Positions 33,952 to 46,805 of a stretch of 64,000 bases of DNA are shown here, one piece after another. The notes beneath the pieces are model-generated. The model did not search any database, was not told where the DNA came from, and saw nothing but the letters and a program-made list of their open reading frames with translations. The DNA is from Burkholderia seminalis DSM 23518 (lineage in GTDB: Bacteria > Pseudomonadota > Gammaproteobacteria > Burkholderiales > Burkholderiaceae): NCBI RefSeq assembly GCF_902832885.1, contig NZ_CADFDK010000013.1, forward strand, positions 124,001 to 188,000, in the 5' to 3' direction. How positions within the stretch are numbered: position 1 is the first letter of the stretch; each line of letters starts with the position of its first letter. The translations under genes and the position numbers were made by a program.

Positions 33952-34839
33952 CTATGCGACAGCCGCCAGCGCGGGCAAACAGGTACGCAGGTAGGCCTCG
34001 AATTCGCGGCTCACTTCCGGATGCTGGAGCGCGAGCTCGACGGTTGCCTTGAGATAGCCGATCTTGCTGCCGCAGTCGAAGCGCGTGCCGAAGTAGCGAT
34101 ACGCGAGCACCTGCTCGTTCGCGAGCAGCGACTGGACCGCGTCGGTCAGCTGCAGTTCGCCGCCGGCGCCCGGCTTGAGCTTGCGCAGATGATCGAAGAT
34201 CGTCGGCATGAACACGTAGCGGCCGACCACGCCGAGATTCGACGGCGCATCTTCGGGCGCCGGCTTCTCGATGATGCCCGACAGCTTGATGACGTCCTCT
34301 TCCCATTCGCGGCCTTCGACGACGCCGTACGAGCGGCTGTCCTCGCGCGCGATCGTCTCGACGCCGATCACCGAGCTGTGATAGTGGTCGAACACGTCGA
34401 CGAGCTGCTTGAGCACCGGCTGCTCGCCATGCAGCAGGTCGTCGGCGAGGATCACCGCGAACGGCTCGCCGTGCACGAGCTTCTCCGCGCACAGCACCGC
34501 ATGGCCGAGACCGAGTGCTTCCGGCTGGCGCACGTAGAAGCAGTTGACGTTGCTCGGCTTGATGCCGCGCACCAGTTCGAGCAGCTTTTCCTTGCCGCGC
34601 GCCTCGAGTTCGGCCTCGATCTCGTACGACTTGTCGAAGTGATCCTCGATCGCGCGCTTGCTGCGCCCGGTCACGAAGATCATCTCGGTGATACCGGCGT
34701 TGATCGCTTCCTCGACCGCGTACTGAATCAGCGGCTTGTCGACGACGGGCAACATTTCCTTCGGGCTCGCCTTCGTTGCCGGGAGGAACCGCGTGCCGAG
34801 ACCGGCAACGGGGAACACGGCCTTGGTGACTTTCAACAT
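33952..34839 (-). CDS. galU: UTP-glucose-1-phosphate uridylyltransferase (BceT in the cepacian cluster)
   Basis: 295 residues. Makes UDP-glucose, precursor of the glucose, galactose and glucuronic acid of cepacian. The N-terminal nucleotide-binding loop [23 protein letters not shown] and [13 protein letters not shown] are diagnostic, and [12 protein letters not shown] is the usual C-terminal motif. Length is typical (E. coli GalU 302). It corresponds in position to bceT of the bce-II cluster. Unlike bceS and bceU it lies on the minus strand and has its own terminator, so it is a separate transcript. Confidence 0.96.
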   Translation of the reverse strand: MLKVTKAVFPVAGLGTRFLPATKASPKEMLPVVDKPLIQYAVEEAINAGITEMIFVTGRSKRAIEDHFDKSYEIEAELEARGKEKLLELVRGIKPSNVNCFYVRQPEALGLGHAVLCAEKLVHGEPFAVILADDLLHGEQPVLKQLVDVFDHYHSSVIGVETIAREDSRSYGVVEGREWEEDVIKLSGIIEKPAPEDAPSNLGVVGRYVFMPTIFDHLRKLKPGAGGELQLTDAVQSLLANEQVLAYRYFGTRFDCGSKIGYLKATVELALQHPEVSREFEAYLRTCLPALAAVA

Positions 34840-34964
34840 GTTCGCATCCTGATTGCGTTGACTGCGCCGCGTCGACCCGCGACCCGGCGCGATTGTGTTC
34901 CGAACGGCATATCGAGAATCGACGGCACTGCCAATTCCACTCCGCTCATTATCGATATGGACGA

Positions 34965-34993
34965 TTGCCCAATGATTCCGAAAAAAATATAAT
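34965..34993 (+). promoter_or_regulatory. Sigma-70-like promoter reading toward bceS
   Basis: TTGCCC (34965-34970) and TATAAT (34988-34993) are separated by exactly 17 bases containing an A7 run. The predicted start is near 35000. The next plus-strand gene is bceS at 35429, so the transcript would have a ~430-base leader antisense to the small ORF at 35069-35212. Confidence 0.55.
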
Positions 34994-35068
34994 CCCTTCC
35001 ATTCGGTCGATATTGCCGGACCGAGTGCCGATACAGAAACAAATTACCGATTTTCCGGATACAAATTC

Positions 35069-35212
35069 TTACGATTCGAATTCCTCGATATAGGGCACGC
35101 CGCCCCGTTCGAGACCCGGGCGAATCGGTTCGTTCTTCAGCGCCTCCCGGTACGCCGACAGCACGGCCATGACCAGCAGTACTGCAGCGCTCGCGATCCA
35201 ATGCATGTCCAT
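35069..35212 (-). CDS. Small membrane protein (47 residues), unknown
   Basis: The ATG at 35212 is preceded by GGAG seven bases away, a better site than most in this cluster. The product has one transmembrane helix (WIASAAVLLVMAVLSAYREA) followed by a short polar tail ending PYIEEFES. I do not recognise it. It lies between bceT and bceS inside the cepacian cluster, on the same strand as galU, and faces an opposing promoter. The good ribosome site and coherent membrane topology argue for a real gene; its small size keeps this tentative. A longer in-frame start (35320) looks less likely. Confidence 0.5.
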   Translation of the reverse strand: MDMHWIASAAVLLVMAVLSAYREALKNEPIRPGLERGGVPYIEEFES

Positions 35213-35428
35213 CTTGCCGCTCCTTGCATCAATCATCTGGAGCTTCAAACTATCAGAAAAAAATCGGTAAATAATTGACGCGCCCGCGGAACCGCTTTCA
35301 GACCGGGATAAATCCATCATGTGGAAAACCGTTATTTCCGGGCAAGATTTTTTTATTCATTGATCGAATTCTTGCGCATTACGATGGGGTGAAACTTCCC
35401 CTCCATCCGTCGCAAGGAATCGAATCGC

Positions 35429-36607
35429 ATGCAAGCTTTCAGCGGATCGTCTCTGGCCGCGCCGCCCGTCACCGATCACAAGGAACACGTGATCGACGCG
35501 ATGCGCGGCTTCGCGGCGCTGCTCGTCGCCTATTTCCACTGCCGGCAGGTCGTCTGGGTCGGCATGCAGAGCTTCCATCAGGCTTACGGTCATGCCCTGA
35601 ACCCGGGCGTGATCGCCGGCTACCTGACCTTCCCGTTCGCGTGGGGCTCCGCCGGCGTGCCGATCTTCTTCGTGATCAGCGGCTACTGCATCCACCGCAA
35701 CGCGGCGCTCAAGCTCGCGGCCAATCCCGCGTACCGGCTCGACGCGCCGAACTTCTGGGTGCGCCGGTTCGCGCGCATCTATCCGGTGCTGCTCGCGGCG
35801 CTGCTGTTCACGCTCGCGCTCGACTCGGTCAGCCTGCAGATCGAGCCCGTCAGCCACAAGATCCGCGACGTCGGCATCGTCGCGTTCCTCGTGAACCTGT
35901 TCTCGCTGCAAGGCGTGGCCGGCTACACGTACGGGTCGAACGGCGCGCTGTGGACGCTGTCGCTCGAGGTGCAGTTCTACGCGATCTACCCGCTGCTGTT
36001 CGCGCTGCGCCGGCGCATCGGCATGCCGGCCGTCGTGGCCGCGATCGCGCTCGTCAACGTCGCGTCGGCGTGGTTGCTCGAACGGCACGACCTGCAGTTC
36101 TTCACGTCGTACTGGCTGTCCTGGACGATCGGCGCATGGATCGCCGACGTGCGTGCGCAGCAGGCGCGCGGCGCGGCCGCCCCCGTGCCGTCGCGTGCGT
36201 GGTACGCCGCGGCCGCCGTGCTGCTGGCCGCCGGCTGCGGCGCGTTCCATTTCGGCCAGTACGGCGCGTTCCAGCTGTGGTCGGCCGGCTTCGCGTGCTT
36301 CCTGTACCGCGCGCTCGCCCGCCCGCCGCGCCCGACGCCGCCGCTGCGCGTGCTGAGCTGGTTCGGCGACTTCAGCTACTCGCTGTACCTCGTCCACCTG
36401 CCGCTGTTCGTCTGCCTCGGCTCGGTGCTGTTCCACTCCGAGCTGCAGCTGTCGATCTGGCCGTCGTTCGCGTTCATGGCCGCCGCGATCCCCGTCGCGT
36501 ACCTGTTCTACCGGCTGTTCGAACGGCCGGCGATGATGTGGTCGGCCAGCTTCAAGCCGACGCGCCCGGCCCGCGTCGTCGCGCCGGGGCCCGAACGGGC
36601 CGTCTGA
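35429..36607 (+). CDS. bceS: Acyltransferase-3 family membrane protein BceS
   Basis: 392 residues. About ten transmembrane helices. IDAMRGFAALLVAYFHCRQ contains the catalytic-type His of acyltransferase 3, and NGALWTLSLEVQFYAIYPLL matches the second signature. It is predicted to O-acylate cepacian repeat units. AAGGAA lies nine bases upstream of the ATG. It converges with bceR, and each gene has its own terminator in the gap. Confidence 0.86.
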   Translation: MQAFSGSSLAAPPVTDHKEHVIDAMRGFAALLVAYFHCRQVVWVGMQSFHQAYGHALNPGVIAGYLTFPFAWGSAGVPIFFVISGYCIHRNAALKLAANPAYRLDAPNFWVRRFARIYPVLLAALLFTLALDSVSLQIEPVSHKIRDVGIVAFLVNLFSLQGVAGYTYGSNGALWTLSLEVQFYAIYPLLFALRRRIGMPAVVAAIALVNVASAWLLERHDLQFFTSYWLSWTIGAWIADVRAQQARGAAAPVPSRAWYAAAAVLLAAGCGAFHFGQYGAFQLWSAGFACFLYRALARPPRPTPPLRVLSWFGDFSYSLYLVHLPLFVCLGSVLFHSELQLSIWPSFAFMAAAIPVAYLFYRLFERPAMMWSASFKPTRPARVVAPGPERAV

Positions 36608-36627
36608 CACAGTCGGCCGGGTATCGG

Positions 36628-36664
36628 CGCCCCCGTGCGGCGTGTCGCCGTGCGGGGGCGTTTT
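36628..36664 (+). terminator. Intrinsic terminator of bceS
   Basis: CGCCCCCG...CGGGGGCG with an additional inner stem (GGCG/CGCC) is followed by TTTT, 21 bases after the bceS stop. Confidence 0.8.
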
Positions 36665-36880
36665 CATGGCCGGCACGCGGTTGCATGCCGGGTTGTGCGG
36701 GGACGGGCAGCCTGCCGCCGTCCGACCGCGCCAGGGCCCGCCCATGCCGTCCCCGGCCGGTTTCCGCCGCGCGGCTGCCCCGCTTCATGATCGCCACTCA
36801 GACGCGATCGTCCGGTCTTGCGCGTCATGCGCACCGCAAACCGCCCGGCCCGGCGCTCGCCGGACCCATCATGCCCGCTG

Positions 36881-36921
36881 AAAAGCAAAGCCCTCACGCG
36901 GCGCACCGCCGCATGAGGGCT
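36881..36921 (-). terminator. Intrinsic terminator of the bceP-bceQ-bceR run
   Basis: On the complement AGCCCTCAtGCGGCG...CGCCGCgTGAGGGCT is followed by TTTGCTTTT, 30 bases after the bceR stop. The rest of the 36608-36950 gap has no gene. Confidence 0.85.
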
Positions 36922-36950
36922 CGTTTCCCGCCGGCGCGCGCCGGCAACGG

Positions 36951-39416
36951 CTACCGCTTCTTCGCCTTCGCGGCCTTCGCCGTATCCGCAAGGATCTTCT
37001 CGACGCGCTCCACATAGGTCTCGGTGCCGAAGCGGCGCACCGCCGTCGCGCGCCCGCTCGCGACGAGCCGCTCGCGCAGCGCACCGTCGCGCTTCAGCGT
37101 CTCCAGCGCGCTGGCCAGCGCGATCGCATCCCCCGGCTCGCAAAGCAGCCCGTTGTCGCCGTCCTCGATGATCTCGACGACGCCGCCCGCGCGGGCCGCG
37201 ACGACCGGCCGGCGCGCGAGCATCCCTTCGACGATCACGCGCCCGAACGGCTCCGGCGTGATGGACGTATGCGCGACGACGTCGACCGCCGTCATGCAGG
37301 CGGCCACGTCGCGCTGGAACCCGAGGAAATGCACCCGCTCGTCCATCCCGTGTTGCGCGACGAATTCGTGCAGCTGCGCAGCGTATTCGTCCTCGCCGAA
37401 CAGCGGCGCGCCGACCAGCACCACGTGCATGTCGGGATGCCGTGCGGCGGCCTCCAGCAGCACGTGCTGCCCTTTCCAGCGCGCGAGGCGGCTGAACGAG
37501 CCGACGAGCCACGCGTGCTCGGGCAACCCGAGGTGCGTGCGCAGCGCGGCCGGGTTGACGCCTTCCAGCGCGTCGAACGGCTCGGCCGAAATACCGTTGA
37601 ACACGACGTCGACGTGCTGCGGCGTGAAGCCCGTCAGCGTGCGGAACGCCTGCGCGGACGCGTCGGAGTTCGCGATCACGCGCGTCACGCCCAGCCGTGC
37701 GCAATACTTGATCGCCAGCAACTGCTTGCTGCCGAAATGGTCGGTGCTGACGATGTCGCGCAGATGCCAGACGACCGGCTTGCGCGCGAGCCGCCCGGCC
37801 AGCGCGGCGACGACCATCGCGCGCTGCGTGTTCGCATAGATCACTTCGGCGCGGCGCGCGCGGCGCGCGACGTCGCGCACCAGCCGCACGAGCTGCTTCA
37901 CCGCGCCGAACGACACGCCGCCCTGCTTGCGCACGCCGGCGAGCGCGCCCTGGTCGACCACGTCGACACGCGCGCCGATCTCGTCGAGCGCCGCGCGAAA
38001 CGGGCCGTCGTCGAACAGCAGCACGTCGGCGTTCGCGCGCATGTGCTTCATGATCTCGAGCAGCGACAGCTCGGCGCCGCCGAGCACGCCGCTCTGGTCG
38101 AGCACGAGCGTCGCCGGGCCGCGCGCGGCCGGCATCGGTGCGATCGCCGTGCCGCGCTGCGCGGTCGAACCGGGCAGCGCCGCCTCCACGTAGTCGAGGA
38201 AACGCCGCCGGAACGTATCGGCGGAGAACCGCTCCGCGTTCGTGCGGCAGGCGCCCGGCGTGAAGCGCTGCGGCGCGCGCTCGAAGTCGTCGACGGCCGC
38301 GACGATCGCGTGCGGCGTCTGTTCGTCGAAGAACAGCCCGGTCGGGTTCGGGTTCGACTGCGGGTCGAGCACGGTCTCGAGCGCGCCGCCCTTGCCGTAC
38401 GCGATCACCGGCGTGCCGCACGCCTGCGCCTCGACGACCGAGATCCCGAAATCCTCCTCGGCCGCGAACACGAACGCCTTCGCGCGCCGCATCCGGTCGT
38501 GCAGCACCGCGAACGGCTGATAGCCCATGATCTCGACGTTCGGGCCGGCCTTCGCGCGGATCTTCTGCATCTCGGGGCCGTCGCCGATCACGACGAGCTT
38601 GCGCTCGGGCGTGTGCGAGAAAGCCTCGACGATCAGGTCGATCTTCTTGTACGGCACCATCCGCGACGCGGTCAGGTAGAAATCCTCCTTGTCGGCGTTC
38701 AGCGAAAACGCGTCGACGTCGACCGGCGGGAAGATCACCGCCGCGTCGCGGTGGTAGACCTTCTTGATGCGTCGCGCGATGAACGCGGAATTCGCGACGA
38801 AGCCGTCCACCGCGTTCGCGGTGCGCGTGTCCCAGTTGCGGATGTAGTGGAGAATCATCCGCGCGAGCAGCGATTTCGGCCCGTGCGTGAGATTCGACTG
38901 CTCCAGATACTGGTGCTGCAGGTCCCACGCGTAGCGGATCGGCGAATGCACGTAGCTGATGTGCACCTGGTCCGGCCCCGTCAGCACGCCCTTCGCGACC
39001 GCGTGGCTGCTCGAGATCACGAGGTCGTACTCGGACACGTCGAGCTGCTCGATCGCGAGCGGCATCAGCGGCAGGTAGCCGCGGTACTTGGTGCGCGCGA
39101 ACGGCAGCTTCTGGATGAAGGACGTCGTCACCGGCTTGCCGCGCACGAATGCGCGGTCGTCGAGAAAATCGACGAGGCTGAACAGGTCGGCGTCGGGAAA
39201 GCACGCGACGATCTGCTCCAGCACGCGCTCGGCGCCGGCATAGGTGACGAGCCAGTCGTGGACGATCGCCACGCGCAGCGCGCGCGACGGCTGCCGCGCG
39301 CTGGCGCGCCCGGCCGGCACGGGCCGGCGCAGGGCGGCGACGTCGCCGGCTTCGGCCACGGCGGCATCGGCCGTGGAGAGATTCAATACGGCGTGTTCCG
39401 CCAGATCGCGATTCAT
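36951..39416 (-). CDS. bceR: Double glycosyltransferase BceR (two GT4-type domains)
   Basis: 821 residues made of two fused GT-B glycosyltransferases. The first spans about 45-440 (VAIVHDWLVTYAGAERVLE near the start; EEDFGISVVEAQACGTPVIAYGKGG as the donor-binding motif). The second spans about 455-810 (LVLDQSGVLGGAELSLLE, then PEPFGRVIVEGMLARRPVVA). Each has the E-x7-E type acidic pair. Both act on the cytoplasmic face, adding sugars to the lipid-linked cepacian repeat. The start at MNRDLAEH overlaps the bceQ stop by four bases; the in-frame sequence further upstream is only the shadow of bceQ. The C-terminus is Lys/Ala-rich. Confidence 0.92.
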   Translation of the reverse strand: MNRDLAEHAVLNLSTADAAVAEAGDVAALRRPVPAGRASARQPSRALRVAIVHDWLVTYAGAERVLEQIVACFPDADLFSLVDFLDDRAFVRGKPVTTSFIQKLPFARTKYRGYLPLMPLAIEQLDVSEYDLVISSSHAVAKGVLTGPDQVHISYVHSPIRYAWDLQHQYLEQSNLTHGPKSLLARMILHYIRNWDTRTANAVDGFVANSAFIARRIKKVYHRDAAVIFPPVDVDAFSLNADKEDFYLTASRMVPYKKIDLIVEAFSHTPERKLVVIGDGPEMQKIRAKAGPNVEIMGYQPFAVLHDRMRRAKAFVFAAEEDFGISVVEAQACGTPVIAYGKGGALETVLDPQSNPNPTGLFFDEQTPHAIVAAVDDFERAPQRFTPGACRTNAERFSADTFRRRFLDYVEAALPGSTAQRGTAIAPMPAARGPATLVLDQSGVLGGAELSLLEIMKHMRANADVLLFDDGPFRAALDEIGARVDVVDQGALAGVRKQGGVSFGAVKQLVRLVRDVARRARRAEVIYANTQRAMVVAALAGRLARKPVVWHLRDIVSTDHFGSKQLLAIKYCARLGVTRVIANSDASAQAFRTLTGFTPQHVDVVFNGISAEPFDALEGVNPAALRTHLGLPEHAWLVGSFSRLARWKGQHVLLEAAARHPDMHVVLVGAPLFGEDEYAAQLHEFVAQHGMDERVHFLGFQRDVAACMTAVDVVAHTSITPEPFGRVIVEGMLARRPVVAARAGGVVEIIEDGDNGLLCEPGDAIALASALETLKRDGALRERLVASGRATAVRRFGTETYVERVEKILADTAKAAKAKKR

Positions 39417-40879
39417 ACGGTTTTCCTCGCATTGAGACGGACAAACAGGTCGCGCACGAGCGCACGCAACCCCGGCGTCATCGTGAGCGACCACGCGACG
39501 TTCAGCACCAGTACGACCGCGCACATGCCGATCGACTCGCCGAGCCCCGGCCATGCCTGCGCCAGGAACAGGCTCGCCAGCAGGAAGGCGAGGTGCGCGA
39601 GCATGTCGAGCACGATCGCGCGCATCCGGATCGCCGACAGGTACAGCAGCACGCCGTAGTCGACCAGCGCGCGCGCCGCGACGACCACCGCCGCGCCGAT
39701 CAGCCCGAAGTGATGAATGCCGAACCACAGGCCGCCGACGAAGAACGGCATCTCGACGAGCCCGGCGAATGCCGCGCGGGCCGGATTGACCTGCGACTGG
39801 ATCAGGATCCGCGTCACGCTCGCCTGGCCGACGAGCCACACGCTGATCACCAGCACGCGGCCGACCGGCGCTGAATGCGCGGCGAGATCGGCGCCGACCC
39901 ACAGCGTGAGGAACGGCGCGAGCGCGAAGATCGCGACGATGCCGACCGGCGTGAACACGCCGTTCAGGAATTCGAGCGACTGGCGCGCGAGCGTGTCGGC
40001 ATGGTCGCGGCCGACCGCCGACAGGCGCGGGAACAGCGTGCGCACGAGCGCGTTCGGCAGCATGTTCAGGCGCGTGACGAGGTTCTGCGGCACCGTGTAG
40101 TAGGTAACGAACTTCGCGCCCATGCCGGCGCCGAGCATCACGCGGTCGAGCGTGTCGGCGATCATGCTGGTCGTGCTCGCGATCAGCATCCAGCCGCCGA
40201 AGTTGAACAGCCCTTTCGCGGTGCCCCACTGCGGCGGATCGATGCGCCGGATGCCGAGCACCTTGATGCTGGCCTGGCCGAGCATCACCGCCGCGATCAG
40301 GCGCGCGACGACGGCCGCCGCGAGCACCGTCTGCAGGTTCGGCGCGATCCACCACGCGGCGCCGAGCGGCAGCAGCTGGAACAGGAAGGTGCCGATCGTC
40401 TGGTTCGTGTTGAACACGCCGAACCGCTCGGCGCCGTTGATCGCGCCGGCGAACACCCACGACACGTTCGCGAGCGGAATCGCGAGCGCGAGCCACGGCA
40501 ACGCGAGATACACCTCGTGCTGCATCGCGGCCGACACCTTCGTGAAGTACGCGGTGTAGACGAACGCGCCGAAATAGATCAGCAGCCCGCCGACGATGCC
40601 GGTGCCGAGATTCAGCCAGAACGCGCTCCAGAACACGCGCGCGCTTTCGTCGGCATTGCCGCTCGCGAGCGCCTTGGAGATGTGGTTCTGCGCGGCCATG
40701 CTCATCCCGAGATCGAGGATCCCGAAATAGCCGATCAGCGTCCACACGAGGCTGACGACGCCATAACGCTCGACGCCGAGCGCGTGGATGTAGGCGGGCA
40801 CCGTCACCAGCGACACGAAGGTCGGCAGGATCAGCCCGATGAAGTTGATCGAAACGTTCTTGAGTATGCCTTTGTCCAT
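39413..40879 (-). CDS. bceQ: Wzx-type polysaccharide flippase BceQ
   Basis: 488 residues, about 12-14 transmembrane helices, MATE/MOP-superfamily pattern starting ISINFIGLILPTFVSLVTVPAYIHALGVERYG-like (NFIGLILPTFVSLVTVPAY). LDLGMSMAAQNHISKALASG is the usual second helix loop of polysaccharide flippases. It moves the lipid-linked cepacian repeat across the inner membrane before Wzy polymerisation. Translationally coupled to bceR (ATGA) and 40 bases after bceP. Confidence 0.92.
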   Translation of the reverse strand: MDKGILKNVSINFIGLILPTFVSLVTVPAYIHALGVERYGVVSLVWTLIGYFGILDLGMSMAAQNHISKALASGNADESARVFWSAFWLNLGTGIVGGLLIYFGAFVYTAYFTKVSAAMQHEVYLALPWLALAIPLANVSWVFAGAINGAERFGVFNTNQTIGTFLFQLLPLGAAWWIAPNLQTVLAAAVVARLIAAVMLGQASIKVLGIRRIDPPQWGTAKGLFNFGGWMLIASTTSMIADTLDRVMLGAGMGAKFVTYYTVPQNLVTRLNMLPNALVRTLFPRLSAVGRDHADTLARQSLEFLNGVFTPVGIVAIFALAPFLTLWVGADLAAHSAPVGRVLVISVWLVGQASVTRILIQSQVNPARAAFAGLVEMPFFVGGLWFGIHHFGLIGAAVVVAARALVDYGVLLYLSAIRMRAIVLDMLAHLAFLLASLFLAQAWPGLGESIGMCAVVLVLNVAWSLTMTPGLRALVRDLFVRLNARKTV

Positions 40880-40919
40880 GCTTGAGCCTTGAGTGACGTC
40901 GACGACGGCGCGCCGCCCG

Positions 40920-43136
40920 TCACGGTTTCCAGCGATACATGAGCACCTTGCCGCGCGCGTCTTCCTCGACGAACACGAGGTATTCGCCGTTCTCGCGCCG
41001 GAATGCGCTGATGCCGAACGGCACGTCGACCCAGCCGGATGCCTTGCCGACCTCGACGCCCGGGCTCATCACGCCCACTTCCTTGCCGGTGTCCTTGTCG
41101 TACACGTGGATCTTGCCGACCGGCTCCACGGTGAAGATGTAGCGGCCCTCGACCGTGATCCCGATCAGGTCGAGGATCGGTTTCGCATCGAGCTGCCACG
41201 GCAGCGCGACCGTGTAACGCACCACGGGCGAGCCGGTCGACCACTTGTCGAAGCGCACCAGCACGCGCCCGACTTCCTTGTTGATGCCCGGCTGCGGCGG
41301 CGCATCGGCCGTGTAGCCGGTCACGTACAGCGTGTCGGTCTGCGCGTCGTAGATCGCGCGGCGCAGCTGCGTGAACGGCTGCGGCATCGGGTAGGTCGTG
41401 ACCTTGTCGTACGAGTAGACCGGGTTGCCGGCCTTGTCGAGCCCGCCGTAAGCGAAGCGGTGAATGCCGCGTACGTCGCTCGTGCGCCAGATGTCGCCCT
41501 TCGTGTCGACCCACCAGCCCCAGCCGCCCGCCCTCGCCTTGGTCGTCGTGTTGGTCGTGAATTCGTCGGCGTCGAGCCGGCCGTTGCCGTTCGCGTCGCG
41601 CCACAGCCAGTCGCCGCCCGGCGGCTTGTTCGGCACCTTGTCGACCGGCCGCGCGCGGCCCGCGATCAGGCCCGACGGAATCGCGACCTCGCCGTCGCGC
41701 TTCGCGTCGAAGCGGTAGATCTTCAGGTGATCGGCGTACATGTCGGTCAGGTACAGGAACGTGCGGCCGTCGAGCCGCCGCGCGAGCGGCATGCCGGGAT
41801 ACTGATCGGTGTGAAACACCGGGTCGTCCGGATACTTGAAGCGGTTCGACAGGAAGCCGACGTATTTCCAGTCCTGGCCCGGCGGCTTCGACAGGTCGAG
41901 CTCGAAGCGCTTGTTGCCCGTGTACACGCTGTTCGGCCGCGCGGGGTCGAGCCACGCGCCGTCGACGAACAGCAGCCCGTGCACCTGCCAGCGCGGCTTG
42001 CCGTCCGGCGTGTAGCTTTCGAGCACCGCGCCGAGCCCGGCGCCGATCGTGTCGTGGCGCGGGCCGATGCCGTTCATCGACACGTAGATGTTGCCCGCGC
42101 GGTCGACGCCGACGCCCGTCAGCCCGTTGAAGCGCTGCGGCCCGGGACGCCCCGGCACGGGGCCCGCGAAAATGCCGCCGCGCTCGCCGAACGTGCCGGA
42201 CTGCGCATAACCCTTGCCGCCTTTCGAGAAAATCAGGATCTGCTGGCGCGGCCCGTTGTCCGCGACGAGCACGCGCCCTTTCGCGTCGACCGCCACGTCC
42301 ACGGCGTCGGTGCCTTCCGGCAGCGCGGGCGCATCGTCGAGCTTGCGGCCGTCGGCGCGCACGTGCACGAGATGCGCGGGCCCGGTCAGCGTATCGGTCA
42401 GCAGCCACAGCGTGCCGTCCCCGGCGAGCGCGATGCGGCCCGGCTCGTGCGCGCTCCACGTCCCCTTCTGCTGCATCGTCTCGGCGTCGTAGACATCCAC
42501 GACGTCGCGCGACGGATTCGTCGCGAACAACGTCTTGTCGTCGGCCGCGAGGCCGCCCACTTCCGCCTTCGCCTCGCCCACTTCCGAGCGCGTGGGGGCC
42601 GGTACCTCGTTCATCATCATGAAGCTCGCGGCCATCCGCGCGCGGCCGGCGTCGGCGCGCCCGCCCGGCGCGACCTGCGGCGACGCGCGAAACGGCGCGG
42701 GCTGCTTCATGTCGCCGATCGTGCGCCGCGAGATGCCGAACCACTGCTTGCCCTTGTCCGGCCAGATGCCGGGCGACTGCAGGTGACCGCGCTCGTTGCC
42801 GACGCCGATCGCGACATACGCGTACTTGCCGTTCACCGCGATGGCATTGCCGCCGAGATTGCCCCAGCCGTGCGTGCCGCCGGCGAAGCCGAGCATCTTC
42901 CCGTCCTGGTAGACGCTCGCCTCGGCCCCGCTCTCGTCCCACGGCGCATTCGTATACACCTTGCCGTCAGGCGTCACCGCGATCGCGCGGATGTCGATTT
43001 GCGTCCAGCTGCCATCGCCATAGCCGAACGTGTTGCCGATCCACGACGTCGTCGCGGGCAACACCGTTTCGGCCGGCGCGGTGCTCGTCAGCAGCGCCGC
43101 GCCTACCGTCATGCCTACCAGAATCAGACGTCGCAA
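40920..43136 (-). CDS. bceP: Secreted or periplasmic beta-propeller protein BceP
   Basis: 738 residues if started at the TTG at 43136, which has GGAG seven bases upstream and gives a normal Sec signal peptide (RRLILVGMTVGAALL, cleavage near AETV). The mature protein consists of NHL/propeller-like repeats: IDIRAIAVTPDGKVYTN, NAIAVNGKYAYVAIG, DVAVDAKGRVLVADNG, GVGVDRAGNIYVSMNG. Calcium-like DxNGNGRLDADEF appears at about 41563-41601. A role in cepacian processing or binding is suggested by position only; no catalytic site is obvious. No polysaccharide lyase or glycosidase motif was recognised. Confidence 0.8.
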   Translation of the reverse strand: MRRLILVGMTVGAALLTSTAPAETVLPATTSWIGNTFGYGDGSWTQIDIRAIAVTPDGKVYTNAPWDESGAEASVYQDGKMLGFAGGTHGWGNLGGNAIAVNGKYAYVAIGVGNERGHLQSPGIWPDKGKQWFGISRRTIGDMKQPAPFRASPQVAPGGRADAGRARMAASFMMMNEVPAPTRSEVGEAKAEVGGLAADDKTLFATNPSRDVVDVYDAETMQQKGTWSAHEPGRIALAGDGTLWLLTDTLTGPAHLVHVRADGRKLDDAPALPEGTDAVDVAVDAKGRVLVADNGPRQQILIFSKGGKGYAQSGTFGERGGIFAGPVPGRPGPQRFNGLTGVGVDRAGNIYVSMNGIGPRHDTIGAGLGAVLESYTPDGKPRWQVHGLLFVDGAWLDPARPNSVYTGNKRFELDLSKPPGQDWKYVGFLSNRFKYPDDPVFHTDQYPGMPLARRLDGRTFLYLTDMYADHLKIYRFDAKRDGEVAIPSGLIAGRARPVDKVPNKPPGGDWLWRDANGNGRLDADEFTTNTTTKARAGGWGWWVDTKGDIWRTSDVRGIHRFAYGGLDKAGNPVYSYDKVTTYPMPQPFTQLRRAIYDAQTDTLYVTGYTADAPPQPGINKEVGRVLVRFDKWSTGSPVVRYTVALPWQLDAKPILDLIGITVEGRYIFTVEPVGKIHVYDKDTGKEVGVMSPGVEVGKASGWVDVPFGISAFRRENGEYLVFVEEDARGKVLMYRWKP

Positions 43137-46699
<3,563 letters not shown>

Positions 46700-46744
46700 A
46701 CCGGGCAACGAATCGCACGCGCCGTCGCGTGCGCCGAAACGACA

Positions 46745-46770
46745 ACGGGCCGCTCTTTCGAGCGGCCCGT
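46745..46770. terminator. Perfect inverted repeat between bceM and metZ
   Basis: ACGGGCCGCTC and GAGCGGCCCGT form an 11-pair stem with a TTTC loop, midway between two convergent genes. There is no long T-tract on either side, so it is a likely but weak bidirectional terminator. Confidence 0.55.
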
Positions 46771-46805
46771 GTCATTCATGCCGGCCCGGAAACCGGCCGC
46801 TCGAC

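Noticed and set aside
36951-40745. Single 1264-codon frame covering bceR and most of bceQ
   Set aside because: The part upstream of 39416 is low-complexity shadow of bceQ; BceR begins at MNRDLAEH with a four-base overlap, and BceQ is a complete flippase in another frame.
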